Origin: Conus ventricosus
Taxonomy: Eukaryota > Mollusca > Gastropoda > Neogastropoda > Conidae
Direction of reading: 5' to 3'
Length of the DNA: 64,000 nucleotides
Assembly (NCBI GenBank): GCA_018398815.1
Contig: CM031620.1
Span: 61,163,793-61,227,792 of the forward strand
Shown here: piece after piece, positions 35,290 to 46,999 of the stretch
Position numbering within the stretch: position 1 is the first letter of the stretch
Layout of the letters: each line of letters starts with the position of its first letter
Notes under the pieces: model-generated
Database searches by the model: none
What the model was told of the DNA's origin: nothing
The model's input: the letters and a program-made list of their open reading frames with translations, nothing else
Program-made: the position numbers and the translations under genes

Positions 35290-35438
35290 GTTTATATGCT
35301 TTAGCATCTTTTTGTGTGTGTGTTGTGTTGTTTGTTGTCCTTTTCTTTTTTTGCCCTCAATGTATAAGTTTGTCTCTCTCCAGTATACTACCATTGTTTG
35401 TTCTCTCTCTCTCTCTCTCTCTTCCTCTTCTCTCTCAT

Positions 35439-35471
<33 letters not shown>

Positions 35472-35833
35472 GCGCCTCCTCTCTCTCTCTTGATTCACCA
35501 CACAGTGGATAGGTGTCCGGCATCATCCGTTAATCGCTCACCTCCCCTTGTTGCGATGTAGGCACGGGAAGAGGGGAGTGGGAGATGTTTGGGGAGGGGG
35601 GGGGGGTGGGGGGATACCTGCGAGGTAATCCTTCCCGCACCCCCACACCACACACCTCCTAGCTCTTTTCTCCCCATCTTCTCTTTCCTCTCCCACTTCT
35701 TCCTCCCTCCCCCCCCCTCTCCCCCCCCCCCCATCTCTCTCCTTTTTCTCTCTTCTCTCTCTCTCTCTCTCTCTTCTCTTCTCTTTCTTCGCTGAGTATA
35801 GTCTTCTTTCTCTCTCGTTTTTCTCCTCTCTCA

Positions 35834-35871
<38 letters not shown>

Positions 35872-35954
35872 TCTCTCTCGGTGCGAATCACGCGAACACA
35901 TGATTTGTGTCGGTTTATTTTTTTCTCCTTATCAAGCCAACCCAGAAGTGATCT
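35290..35954. other. CT-rich spacer
   Basis: CT tracts at 35403-35490 and 35750-35878 with C/G runs between. No gene recognised. Confidence 0.7.
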
Positions 35955-36487
35955 ACACTGACACGTGTTTGACATTGCCTGTTGTCCCGTGGGTGGTGAC
36001 TGTGATATTGGACATTGCCTGTCTGTCCCGTGGATGGTGACTGTGATATTTGACATTGCCTGTCTGTCCCGTCGTGGGTGGTGACTGTGATATTGGACAT
36101 TGCCTGTCTGTCCCGTGGATGGTGTCTGTGATATTTGACATTGCCCTGTCGGCCCCGTGGAGGGTGACTGTGATTTTGGCATTGCCTGCCCTGCCCCGTG
36201 ATGGTGACTGTGATTTTGGGACATTGCCTGTCTGCCCCCGTGGATGGTGACTGTGATATTTGACATTGCCTTTCTGTCCGTGGAGGGTGACTGTGATATT
36301 TGACATTGCCTTTCTGTCCGTGGAGGGTGACTGTGATATTTGACATTGCCTGTCTTCCGGGATGGTGACTGTGATATTTGACATTGCCTGTGTCCGTGAA
36401 TGTGATATTTGACATTGCCCGTCTGTCCCGCCGTGGATGATGACTGTGATATTTGACATTGCCTGTCTGTCCCGTGGATGGTAAACT
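35955..36487. repeat. Minisatellite, unit about 41 bp
   Basis: About 13 units containing GACATTGCCTGTCTGTCCCG and TGGATGGTGACTGTGATATT, with many 1-3-bp length differences. The minus-strand frame of 351 codons across it is repetitive and not a gene. Confidence 0.95.
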
Positions 36488-36654
36488 TAGATGCGTTTTG
36501 TTGTACGTTTGTAACTTTTCTTCCAACCATATGAACATGCGCGAGACGGAACACACACACAATGAGCTTTGCGCCACATAATGAACACATCATAAAACCC
36601 TCATTTCAACACTACCCGCAAACCCCTTGCCCGCGCAGAGGTGGTGTGTGTGTT

Positions 36655-36708
<54 letters not shown>

Positions 36709-36880
36709 AAAGGGGAGAGAGGAGAGACAGGAGCCCAGAGGAAAAGGAGAGGAGAGGACAAGACAAGACAAAATTTTTTAAATTTACGAGGATATAGATA
36801 AGCACTGATGTGCTTTTTTACATCCAGTCCTCGCCCTGAGTAGGGTCAAAAATATAAAACAAGATGAAAAGCATAAAAAC
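36488..36880. other. Spacer with (GT)n/(GA)n and a short hairpin region
   Basis: A GT/GA tract lies at 36641-36705. At 36793-36860, CGAGGATATAGATAAGCACT and AAGCAC/GTGCTT (a 6-bp hairpin around TGAT) precede the right-hand element copy. This could belong to the element or be the tail of another repeat. Confidence 0.5.
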
Positions 36881-37244
36881 GTACTCCCAGTTTATCCTGA
36901 ATACGCGTGAGATATTCCATAAAGAGGAAAAACCGTCTTGGGCTGGTTGTAACCGTCAGTAATGGCTATTCTGGTAAACATCGGCCATCGTCTGTGCCCT
37001 GAAATGAACATACTTACAAATTTTCAGAAAGATCGGCCAAGAACTTTTTGAGATTTTCCATAAAGAAGAAAACCATTATGAGCCGTTAGTAACGGCTGTA
37101 ACGGTAAACTAAAACATACGGGCATCATCCGTGACCCATAGTGAAGATACCTACAAATTTTCAGAAAGATCGGCCAAGTGGTGGTGGTGGTTTAATTTTA
37201 CGTCTTTTCATCCGGCAGATGATATTAGACAGGAAAAAAAAAAA

Positions 37245-37256
37245 AAAAAAAAGGGG

Positions 37257-37293
<37 letters not shown>

Positions 37294-37310
37294 CGGGGGG
37301 GGGGGGAGGG
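37245..37310. repeat. Poly(A)-poly(G) tract inside LINE 3' end
   Basis: About 20 A followed by over 50 G with a few other bases. In copy 1 the matching place (6602-6622) has only an A run, so the G tract is a later expansion or an artefact. Confidence 0.85.
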
Positions 37311-37399
37311 GGACAAAAAACAACAACAACCAATTAAGTCATTTCAACACATACATCTGCATACACTTATGAAAAAGAAAACAGCATATCAGTTAAGGA

Positions 37400-38224
37400 C
37401 CTTCATAATAGTCTAGCTACATCAGAACTGGCTAAAGTGGCGGCAAACTCAATTATGCATGAGTCAGACAGAACTTGACTCTCATTTTCATATTTGTCAA
37501 GATTGATACCTTTCGCCTTATACATTTTAGTTAAAACTGACAATCTAATAGAAGGTGGTGCACAGAGATGAATTTTCCACAGACACACACAACTTCAGGA
37601 GAAAATTTGGTCTTCCATGTGTTCAGCCTTAATTTTGTGATAATCTTAGCAAGATGGCGTGAGCAGCTAGGCAGTGTGTAGCATTTTCCACAGAAAAAGG
37701 TTTTGTAAACGTAGTGTTCCAGGTTGAATAGTATTTCACACTTGGAAGGATGTTATGGCAAATTTAGCACACAATCTGAACAGTTTTGTGCACCAAGTTT
37801 AGCTAGATTATCTGCTATTTCATTCCCTCTGAGGCCACAATGTGAAGGAATCCAACAGAAGTCTACGATTATACCCTGAGACATAATACATGTTATCAGG
37901 TACCTTATTTCATATAACAAATCTTTTCTGGCCTTACAATCCCAAGTTTGCAGTTGCTTGCAAAACAGACTTGGAATCAACACAAAACAGCACACTAAAA
38001 AAGGATATTGGAGTACTATATACACAAAATAAAGCCATCAGTATAGCATACAGTTCTGCAGTGAATATTGAAAATCCTTTCCGAGATGAAAAATGTTTTC
38101 CTATATTCAGACTTGGAATAACGAAACCAGAACCGCTGTCAGCTGTGTCCATAACCGAACCATCAGTATAGATTTTAAGGTGATTAGGATATGAATTTTC
38201 TAGGTGTTCTTTCACATCGTTCAC
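37400..38224 (-). pseudogene. LINE RNase H domain and C-terminus
   Basis: Frame 37934-38224 shows IYTDGS (near 38157-38174), FSIFTAELYAIL and CVDSKSVLQA, the first three acidic motifs of RNase H. CWIPSHCGLRGNEIADNLAK follows in frame 37753-38025, so a frameshift separates the motifs. After it there is only scattered coding similarity down to about 37400. The gene order RT then RNase H points to the I/Nimb/LOA group and not CR1 or RTE. Confidence 0.87.
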
Positions 38225-39811
38225 TAGAATGTTAATATTTTCTTTTTCTTTGAGACCGTATACTCATAATCAAAATTTCCACTCAAGTGTTCCCAAGGAG
38301 CATCATCTGGAACCGTGGGGAACTCTGGAATCGATGTTAAATCTACATTACACTTAGACATAAGTTCAGCGGTATAATTCATTATTGGCTGAATATATGA
38401 AATTTCCTTGGCTCGACTTGGAAAATCTTTATTCGAATTTACAAAAATATCATCAGCAACTGAATTTTTTACTGACAAGCTTCGAATCACATATTTGGCT
38501 ACTTCTAGACATCTTTGCTCCGATAAAGGTAAGATATTCGCTGCTTTGTAGCTCTTATATGTATTTGTTTGTACAGGAACTCCTAAACCTAATTTAATAG
38601 CTTTACTGTCAATACTTTGTAACTTTTTTAAAAGATACTTTGGCGCTGAAAAGTAAACTTCTTGTCCATACTTTAACTTGGAGCGGACAAGAGCCAAAGA
38701 CAGATGCAAAAGGGTTTTAGTATTTTGACCCCAAGGTTGGCAATATAACAATTTAAGAAAATTTAGTCTAGTTCTAGCTTTAGATAACAATTTTTCTATG
38801 TGCATTTTCCAGCTTAGTTTTGGTGTTAAAAGGACTCCCAAAAATTGACTGATTTCTGATATTGCAACAAAGTGCCTTCTATATTCAAGGATGGGAGTAC
38901 AGGCGGATTTTCTCTCATTGTTAAACAACATTAAAAGGTTTTTTTCACCAGATAATTCTAGCCCATTTTCTTTTATATATGCCGATAAATTGTCCAATTA
39001 CATTGATATGACTTCTGCACATGATTAATTGACCTCCTCTTTGTATGTTTTCTTAACTAGTATGCATCCATATTGCGATGTCATCAGCATACTGAACTAA
39101 ATGGATATTTTTGGACAGCGCAGAAGAAGATCATAAAGGAGAACTGAAAACAAAATTGGGGCAATAATTGATCCTTGGGGGATACCCATATTAATATACC
39201 TGAAGGAAGAATGCATCTTACCAATTCTTGTACATATATGTCTGTCCATTAAGAAACCTTTTATGTAAGAATACATGTTGCCTGAAATACCAATTTTTTA
39301 ATTTGTAAAGCAACCTAGCATGCCAAACACTGTCGTAGGCTTTTTTAACATCAAAAATGTAGCCATCGTACTTTTCTGTGGGCAAACTGTTTTTTAATTT
39401 GATTTGTAAGTTTTACAAGATGGTCTGTAGTGCATCGACCCTTTCTAAAACCAGCCTGCTGGACTGGAAGCAAATAGTTCTTTTCACAATAGTACATCAG
39501 ACGCTTCAATACAATTTTTTTCCAGAAGTTTCCCGACATGAGAAGACAAAGAGATTGGTTATAACTGCTTACAGAAGTATTTATCTTGCCTTCTTTCAGA
39601 ACTGGTATGACCACCGAACTCTTCCAAATTTTAGGGAGAGCGCCATTATTCCAACATTTTTGGAACAACGAGAGTAGTACATGTTTCCAGGAAAGACGGC
39701 AGATGACATAGCATCTGATAAGAAATGCCATCTAGACCAACTGCTGAGTTCCGAGATGAGAACTGATGATAAAGCTTCTGACAATTCTGAGACCTGGATA
39801 GGAGAATTCAA
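38224..39811 (-). pseudogene. LINE reverse transcriptase, frameshifted
   Basis: Frame 39351-39731 has LPKIWKSSVVIPVLKEGK and QAGFRKGRCTTDHLV (motifs 0-2a). FDVKKAYDSVWH (39345-39375, motif A) is in a second frame with its Asp intact. IPQGSIIAPILFSVLLYDLL (near 39120-39180) is motif B. YADDIAIW follows in another frame, with YADD at 39080-39091. The 257-codon frame 38224-38997 is the thumb and connection, including FLGVLLTPKLSWKMHI and RSKLKYGQEVY. Several 1-bp frameshifts and a stop before YADD make it non-functional. Confidence 0.88.
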
Positions 39812-40600
39812 AAAATGATCTGCAACGGATCAGGATCCCAATAGTCCTCTTTTTGTTCCTCTTTCAATCTATATTGCTCATTTTCTGCCTGTAGAGATGA
39901 AGACAAACTATTCTGAGAAAAGAAATCAACAAAAGCCTCAGCTTTTTCACAAGAGGTAGGAAATTCCTTTTCTAGCTTAATTGGGTAAAGTTGTTTTTTG
40001 TGACCATTTTTCATTTCTTTTACTTTTTTCCACACTTTAAACATGTCTTTTGATTCTGTAATTTCCTTCTTACAAAATTCATCCCAGTATGCCTTTTTGC
40101 TTGAGCAATTATTTTATTACAGTTGTTTTTTTCCTGTTTCATAGTCTGAAAATTTTCTTCAGTCTTATTTCGGATCCACCTTTTAAAGGCCTGACGCTTT
40201 GATTTTACAGCTAATCGGCATTCTTCAGTCCACCACACGTTACCGAAAAATTTACCAAGTTTCCTATATCTACTCCTTGGAATAGCACTATCAGCAGCTT
40301 GAATCAATATTTTGGCAAAATTTGAATAAAAAACATCAATGTTGTCATCTTCAACCGACGTTGTATCATATGTCATCAGACTATTTGCAAAAGCTTCCCA
40401 ATTGGCTAATTTATAATTATAATTTGGGATTTTGTCTTCAACATCTGATATGTCAGTGCTAATTTCATCATTCAAATTATTGTGATTGGAAGGTGATCAC
40501 TTCCAAGGCAGTCTTCTCCAGTGGACCAATCGCAATCAATTGCTAGATTTGGAGATACCAGCGACCCCCTAACCTTCTGGATCTAAGCCGCATCATGATA
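39810..40600 (-). pseudogene. LINE endonuclease C-terminus and linker
   Basis: Only the end of the apurinic-type endonuclease is present. SDHLPI (40484-40501), the conserved Asp-His pair, is preceded by SPNLAIDCDWSTGEDCLG. A TGA follows shortly after. The linker frame (40020-40475) has VWWTEECRLAVKSKRQAF, characteristic between endonuclease and RT in this group. The next frame (39808-40044) carries EKAEAFVDFF. Sequence right of 40600 starts with AAAGATGGCGG on the element strand and may be a 5' leader joined by internal deletion. Confidence 0.82.
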
Positions 40601-41045
40601 TTCAAGCACAATTTCCAGCTGAGTACTAGAGATGCTGGCAACAAGTATTAGTCGTTTCCGCCATCTTTGATCGGCCAAGTACGTTTTAAGATATTCTATA
40701 CAGAAGAAAAAGCGTTACAGGCCGTTACAGCCGTTAGTAACGGCTATAATGGGGTAAACTAAAACATCGGGCATCATCCGTGACCCATAATGAACACGCC
40801 TGCTAACACGTCAGTAACGGCTGTAACGGTAAACTAAAACCTCGGGCATCATCCTTGACCCATAATGAATATACCTACAAATTTCAGAAAGATCGGCCCA
40901 GTAGTTTTGTCTGGGGCGAGTGGAACACATTTTGACCACAGACACACAGACACACACACACACACAGACAGACAGACACACACACAGACAGCATTTCTTC
41001 GTTCCCATTCTAAAGTACTCCCTGTTCTTTAAGAACTGGGAGTAC

Positions 41046-41469
41046 AATAAAAGGTAACAATGGAAGCATGCAAAAGTGACTAGAGCTACAATACAATACG
41101 GGATTGAAATTTAAAAAAGAGTGCGGGGTAAGTCTGCAGAGAGAGAGAGAGAGAGAGAGGGTGGGGAGAAAGAGGCGAGAGTGGGTGCGATAAGAGAGCA
41201 TGTTTAGAACAATCTGACAATCAAAATTCCAAAGAGATACAAGACAATCGATTTTGAAGCGCCGGGGAGGGAGGGGGGATAGAAATAAAGCACAAATGGA
41301 GGTGGGAAATGCATAATGATAGCCCAGTCGCCACGGGTAGGAGGGGATGTCATATGGATAAAAAATCAAGTCATTCCAGCAGAACCGAGAGAAGAGAGAG
41401 AGAGAGAGAGAGAGACATAAGAATACATGCATATCGACAGAATGACAAGAGGGCAGGAGGTAGTAGGAA

Positions 41470-41533
<64 letters not shown>

Positions 41534-41560
41534 TTAAGACATACTTACTAAACAAAACAA
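41046..41560. other. Spacer with GA and CA microsatellites
   Basis: (GA)n at 41139-41160 and 41394-41415, and (CA)n at 41472-41530. The rest is unassigned. Confidence 0.7.
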
Positions 41561-41599
41561 CATACATGTGCATTTCAAGTACAAAAACACTTTCTAAAT

Positions 41600-42067
41600 A
41601 GTCAGGTACATACATAAGGCAAAAAAGGTGGTGGTGATTGGTGGTGGATTTATGGCGGAGTATGCAAGTACTGGCACATAAGATGGTTGAAATAATGGTG
41701 TTTGAAGGTTGATATGCATTGGCGTTGTTTGGTTGATTCAGGGAGCGAGTTCCATTGACAGGAACCTGAATATGTTAAACTGGATTTGAATAAGTCAATT
41801 CTAGAACAGGGACATGAAGTTTGGTAGAGTCCTTGAGGAATTTATTGAGAATCTGTGAACTAATGTTTGAGGGTGCTTTTCCAGACACAACCTTGTGCAT
41901 TATGATCCCTTCGTTGTATTCTAATCTCAGACTTAGTGGGAGAACTTGAATCTTTTATAGTCCGAGTCCAGAAGACTACTGCGTTTTTGGAGGACTAATT
42001 TGAGTGCTCGCTTGTGTAGGCTTAACAATGGTTTGAGAGTGTTAGCGCTAGCACAGTCCCATAGAAT
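41600..42067 (-). pseudogene. CR1-like LINE C-terminal block
   Basis: On the minus strand ILWDCASANTLKPLLSLHKR is followed by RALKLVLQKRSS. After frameshifts come LEYNEGIIMHKVVSGKAP, then YSGSCQWNSLPES and FKHHYFNHLM, the standard end of CR1/L2-type proteins. It is separated from the RT block by an LTR-like insertion. Confidence 0.82.
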
Positions 42068-43661
42068 TGTGACGGGACTCCGACGCTCCCCCTCGTTATT
42101 AAAATATGATTTTCATATTCAGGGATGCAGGGGTTATAGACAGAAGTATTTACGCTTTCACAACCAAAATGCGCTCTCGCATAGGCACATGCACTCTCAC
42201 TCACATCGGCCCGCACAAAGGTGACGGCAAACCAATAACATTTCATAGAAAATAACTTTATTAACTTGACTCCGAGCCCCCACCCGTCACTACACAACAC
42301 AACAATCTGTATCATACAACAATGTAAACATCATACAGACAATCTCATAAATCGCATCCCCTTTCCTTCAATTACTCTTCATTAACCAGGAAAGACGATA
42401 TTCCACAATTCTGTTTGCACACTTTATAAACTTAAGAACAAATAAAACGTCCGTAACTTGCCAGCATTCCTTGGTTGATCTTCGGTTTCTCTCATCCCAC
42501 TGTGCGACTACGAGCTGAAGCTACCACACTGTTGTGTCCTCCCGATTGGCCAAATCCCATTGGGGGACACTGGCAACGTAGCTTGAGTCACGCCCTCACA
42601 CCGAGTCTCCCGGACTCCACCGTACTTTGCCCTCTCCACGGAAAGGGCTCCTGTCGGCCTCTCCCACAGGTCTTCTCTGGCTGCAAACACCCCACCGTTG
42701 TCTGGCAGCTCCCTGTCTAGGCTCCAACAGGCTGACACTCTTGCTGTCGACCGTCCCCACACGGGAGACAATTCTTCTCGTCGTCGGCTCCGAGCTACAG
42801 CAACCTCCACTGTCATACGTCCCCACCCAGGAGACAACGAGGCGACAGCTAACCTCTGCTTCACGCTGTATTTTCTTGAGCCCTCAGCAAGACGGCGAGT
42901 TCACTTTCCCTTAAGTGAGTCACACACTTCCTGGTTTTCCAAGTACCTTATATTCGTTCTCAAAGAAAGAGAGAACCCGAGTTTAACTGGCTCAACCAAT
43001 GGAATCACTGGCACACACACATCACACGATTTGTACCAATAAATCCCCAAGTTATTTTTATTCCACCAATGGAATCACTAGTCACCTACACATACACACA
43101 CCACAGCTGCTAGCGCCAACAAAGACTTGGGTACCCAGTGGTTAATGCATAACCTCCTATTCAAACTCATGTTCGATTCCCCCAAGCTACCCAGTGTACT
43201 AACAGCCTGGACTTCTCTACCAGCCAGGACTGATGCTTCAAGTAGTTACTACCTCTATAGATGACAAGGTGCAAACCACTCAATAGGCCGAAGCCTTCCA
43301 TTCATTCCACACAAGGACGACTGAATGGTCGCTGTACTCTGCCTGCAGGCTGACGGTCACCTACCCGTGACGGTCACCTGACACGATCACCTTCCCTTCA
43401 GGCCCACTGGAGAACCCATTGAATAGCCAGCCAGTGGTCGGACTGGACATTCCTCTACCCAGACCGGCAGGTCGGCAACTCCTTGTCACTATCCCTCGGA
43501 CATGCGAAACACTTCCCAGTAACTCCCCTTCCTTCAGTATACGACTCGGGGTATTCCCCTCTGGTGATGCCTGAGTTCGCACACTTGAAGAACCCAAGGA
43601 ACAACAGGAAAACTACCCTTAATTGCCTAAATGCTCGAGAACATTCGGCCGACTCATGACA
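42068..43661. mobile_element. LTR-like insertion in the LINE (boundaries ambiguous)
   Basis: About 1.6 kb without retroelement coding sequence splits the LINE thumb. As drawn it runs TGTGACGG to TCATGACA, resembling the ends of the 45107-47143 LTR, but the flanking five bases do not match. Alternatively GACTC repeats at 42076-42080 and 43651-43655 could be the target duplication, giving an element of 1570 bp and restoring an open LINE frame. An AATAAA on the minus strand (42257-42262) near the end fits an LTR. A solo LTR is my best guess. Confidence 0.5.
43110..43215 (+). mobile_element. tRNA-like SINE head inside the LTR-like insertion
   Basis: GGTACCCAGTGGTTAATGC fits an A box and CATGTTCGATTCCCC a B box, at tRNA-like spacing, with complementary CTTGGG/CCCAAG ends that could form an acceptor stem. 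It may be a SINE inserted into the surrounding element or part of it. No matching body copy was found here. Confidence 0.45.
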
Positions 43662-45106
43662 TCTATGTATGATTGAATATGAGACTGAAAAAGAGCTTGC
43701 GTGAATGCAGGTCGAGGAAGCGTTTGATTTCGAAGAGTTGATAAACTTTCTTTGAAACCTTTTGCATAGTGAGGTTATGTGAGCTTGCCAACTCATATTG
43801 TTATCAATTGTTATTCCTAGCACTTTGAGGCATGTAACCTGTTCAACGGGTTCATTTTTAAGATGTACAGGAGGAAACTTAAGAGTGAGATTTTTCTTTT
43901 TTGCCTGGTTGTGATAAGCATGGATTTAGTTTTTTGAGGTGAAGCGACATGTGATTTAGTTCAGTCCATTTGACGAGGTCATTCGCACTTCTTGTAAAGT
44001 GTGTGCAAGAACAGTAACATCAGAATGATTTGTATGTATTGTATCATCAGCAAAGAGTTCACAGTGGATGTGATATGGAGAGGTAAATCATTGATGTAAA
44101 TTGTGAACAGTAAGGGCCCAGGATAGAGCCTTGTGGGACGCCATAGGAAAGTGTTTGAAATGAAGAAAAGTTGTATTAATTTTACACATTGTTGCCTATT
44201 TGTGAGATATGAGTGAAAAAGCGTGTTTTTTTGTGGATAAGCCATGCAATTTAGTTTTCTGAGTAGAAAGTTATCGTCTATCACATCGAATGCTTTCTTG
44301 AAATGAATAAATAGGACACCACAATATCTGTTGTTGTTAATGCTATTTAGCCAGTCATCAACCAGGTTGATTAGGGCCGAGTGGCATGAATGGTTGTGTC
44401 GAAACCCGGACTGTCTTGGATGAACAAGTGGTATGTATTAAGGTGGTGTATTGTGTGCTTGTTTATTGTTTTTCCAAAGGTTTGGAAATAGTGGAAATGA
44501 TTGAGATTGGTCTGTAGTTTGCAGGGTCTGAGCTGTCACCTGCTTTGTAGATAGGTATGACTTTCGCTTTTTTGAAACTATCGGAAAATGATTTTTGTCG
44601 ATGCATAAATTGAAGACGTATGTTAACGTGTCTGTAATTGCTGGAGCTGATAGTTTGAGGATTTTTCCGTCTAGGCCGTCCACCCCGCAGGTACCTGTCT
44701 GTTTTAGGTGCGTTAGGTAGTGATAAACTTCAAAAACTGTTATTGGTGGAATGTCAAGTTCAGGCTTGATGTTTTTATCTTGGCAATATTGTTTCAGTTT
44801 TTGTAGGTCGTTTGATCTGGATGAATCTGTCGTGACAATTTTATTTGCAAAAGTGGGTGTTCAGCTGTTCGACAGAGATGTCTTTAATTATAGTTGATTT
44901 TGAAGAAGATTGATTGTAAGCTCGTTAATAGCTCTCCATACCAATTTTGGGTTCTGGTTTGAGGATATTAGTTCTCGATAATATTTCGTTTTTTCTCTGC
45001 GCTTCTGCGAATTTATGCATTTCTCAGTTTTCTAGATTCCTCTTCATAGCTATGTTGTTTAAGCATATCTCTAAGGTAGCCTGCTTCCTGTAACTCTTTA
45101 GTGTAC
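43662..45106 (-). pseudogene. CR1-like LINE reverse transcriptase block
   Basis: The frame near 45106 starts TKELQEAGYLRDML, continuing the endonuclease linker. Frame 44438-44683 holds DGLDGKILKLSAPAI and then, after a shift, the NYRPISI region. Motif A reads LFIHFKKAFDVID: the catalytic Asp is replaced by His (codon at 44303-44305). Motif B is GPLLFTIYINDLPLHI, motif C is FADD (44043-44054, intact). LGITIDNNMSWQAHI begins the thumb. Multiple frameshifts plus the motif A change make it dead. Confidence 0.87.
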
Positions 45107-46946
45107 TGTCACGACCGACCCCTGGAGGTCTGCCCTGACAGGATCGGTCTAGATGGAGTGAAGGAGTGACTGACCTCACACGCCCCGCAAGAGACCACAC
45201 AAGAAAGATTACAATACAATACACCATTTATTCACACCCACACACACAGTCACAAATAAGCATTCCAACACACACAACATGCACAATCACAATTAAGCAT
45301 TTCAACACACACAACATACACATAGTCAAAAACAAGCATTTCACCGCACACAACATAACCATAATCATAAATACGCGTTTCCAACACACGTTCCTTTTTG
45401 TGCTTCATGTGGTTCCCCCTCGCCCCTGTCTCTCCAAAGTCCTCTGAGAGTACCGTGTCGAATCAGGTGCCCCAAACCGGTCTGTTCTTGAACAGTCTTT
45501 CAATGCCGACACCCTTGACACACACACACACCCAAATTGCACGACACAGAGCTAACCACACTGGTTACATGAGCTGTAGGAGGTCCGAGGACAGTGGAGA
45601 ACGCATCCCGTGGGACGAGGCGTTGTCGCTGAAGGTCCCTGACAGGGGTTGGGACCATCCAGCAAGGCCCACGTACTCCTCACACTGCGCGGCCCCAACA
45701 GCGCAAGCTTCGGGTGAAGCCCCCTGGATGAGAGAAAACGGAAGGAACTGGAAGGAAAGAAGAAAGGTACTAGAACCCCGCAGTCAGTACGGTCTGAAAT
45801 TTGCTGCTTAATCCTAACAGCCACTCGCATGGTGGGTGAGGGAGGTGTTTGCTGAATACATTAGTAACACCAGCTCAACACAGACCTGAGCATAACACAG
45901 TAAACAAACGAAATGAGGAATGTTCGCTAAAGGTCTCCTCACACGAAGCAGGTAAGAGATTACATTAACAGGCTAAACAAACGAATAGCAATTTATATCT
46001 TCATCCTTCCCTCACTCATGTTCAACATTTTCCTTTCTTAGAACTGAACTAATACAGCAACCATTGCTTTATAACTGCCACCACAATTGCAAATAATCAT
46101 AATTCAATGGCACGATTATCCCCACATTTTATAGTAACATTTCAAAAATAACAATTCTCCAACCACGCATCCAAATGACTAATCACGCGTACGCACGCTC
46201 GCAAACACTAAACACTCGTTCCCCTTGCAAACACAGACGGTGGCCGAAGAATAAGAGACCGGCGATTGTGACGGGGGAGACGAGCGAGACCAAGCAAGTC
46301 CCAACCCTAAATCACCAGGTTCTCCCCCATCCCCACCGACTACCGTATCACAGATGAATTGAAAGAAAGAATTTTGGATATAATTTTGAACGGCCAGGTT
46401 AAAGATGGAATTAACCAGAGAAAAGTGGTCTCAACAATATTTCTTTTATAATTTCGAAACCAAAAGGAAACTGCGCAAAAGAGAAGAATTAGCCGTCTAA
46501 CAACAAAAAAAAACAACCAAACCACGAAACTGATGCTCACCAGCTACCCGTGGGTGACCCAAAAAGGTGGTGGGTCAAGCGACTCTCTGCCCTCTGTCCA
46601 GTCGAGAGGACCAGCAGAGCAGATGCGGAAAAGATGACGTGACGTCCCTCCCCTACAGGCCGACTGCAGGAATGAAGGTACAGACCGTACCTTCGACGAT
46701 GTGGTAGAGAACCAAAACCGGAGCGGGCGCTCCCAGGGACATCTTCCGCTCGAGTGAAGAGAAAACCTGTCTAACCGATGGCAGCCAACATGCTACCCCA
46801 CGTCACAGAGTGAGAATACCTCAAGCTAAGAGGAATGCTGCACGTGCGGCAGGTAAAAAGACATGTGAGAGGCCGATAGAGACAGCCAGTTAAAGAGAAC
46901 GGTACCAGCCACCCGTGAACCTGCAGGATGAATTGCACGGACAGTG

Positions 46947-46999
<53 letters not shown>

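Larger units (their letters stand above)
37180..40668 (-). mobile_element. RNase H-type LINE, copy 2, nested insertion
   Basis: A 3.49-kb minus-strand non-LTR element sits inside one tandem unit of the surrounding element. It is flanked by the 12-bp direct repeat GATCGGCCAAGT (37168-37179 and 40669-40680), a target-site duplication expected from target-primed reverse transcription. The 3' end, at 37180, is (ACC)n on the element strand. The left part contains an A run and a G run of over 50 (37253-37308). The protein region runs from the endonuclease C-terminus through RT to RNase H. It belongs to the same group as the copy at 6558-7855. Confidence 0.9.
36881..41045 (-). mobile_element. Tandem-repeat-bearing element, copy 2, split by a LINE
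   Basis: Opposite orientation to copy 1. It starts GTACTCCCAGTTTATCCTGA (inner end) and ends AACTGGGAGTAC (outer end), so the terminal inverted repeats are cleaner than in copy 1. Without the nested LINE it is only about 660 bp with roughly four 136-bp units, versus about ten in copy 1. Near the outer end is a CA/CAGA microsatellite (40938-40989) and a hairpin made by GTACTCCC..GTTCTT and AAGAAC..GGGAGTAC (41015-41045). No protein is encoded. Confidence 0.75.

Noticed and set aside
33691..41045. One single foldback transposon with giant inverted repeats
   Set aside because: Each arm has its own inverted ends, so two separate insertions of one family in opposite orientation explain the data better; a foldback origin is not fully excluded.
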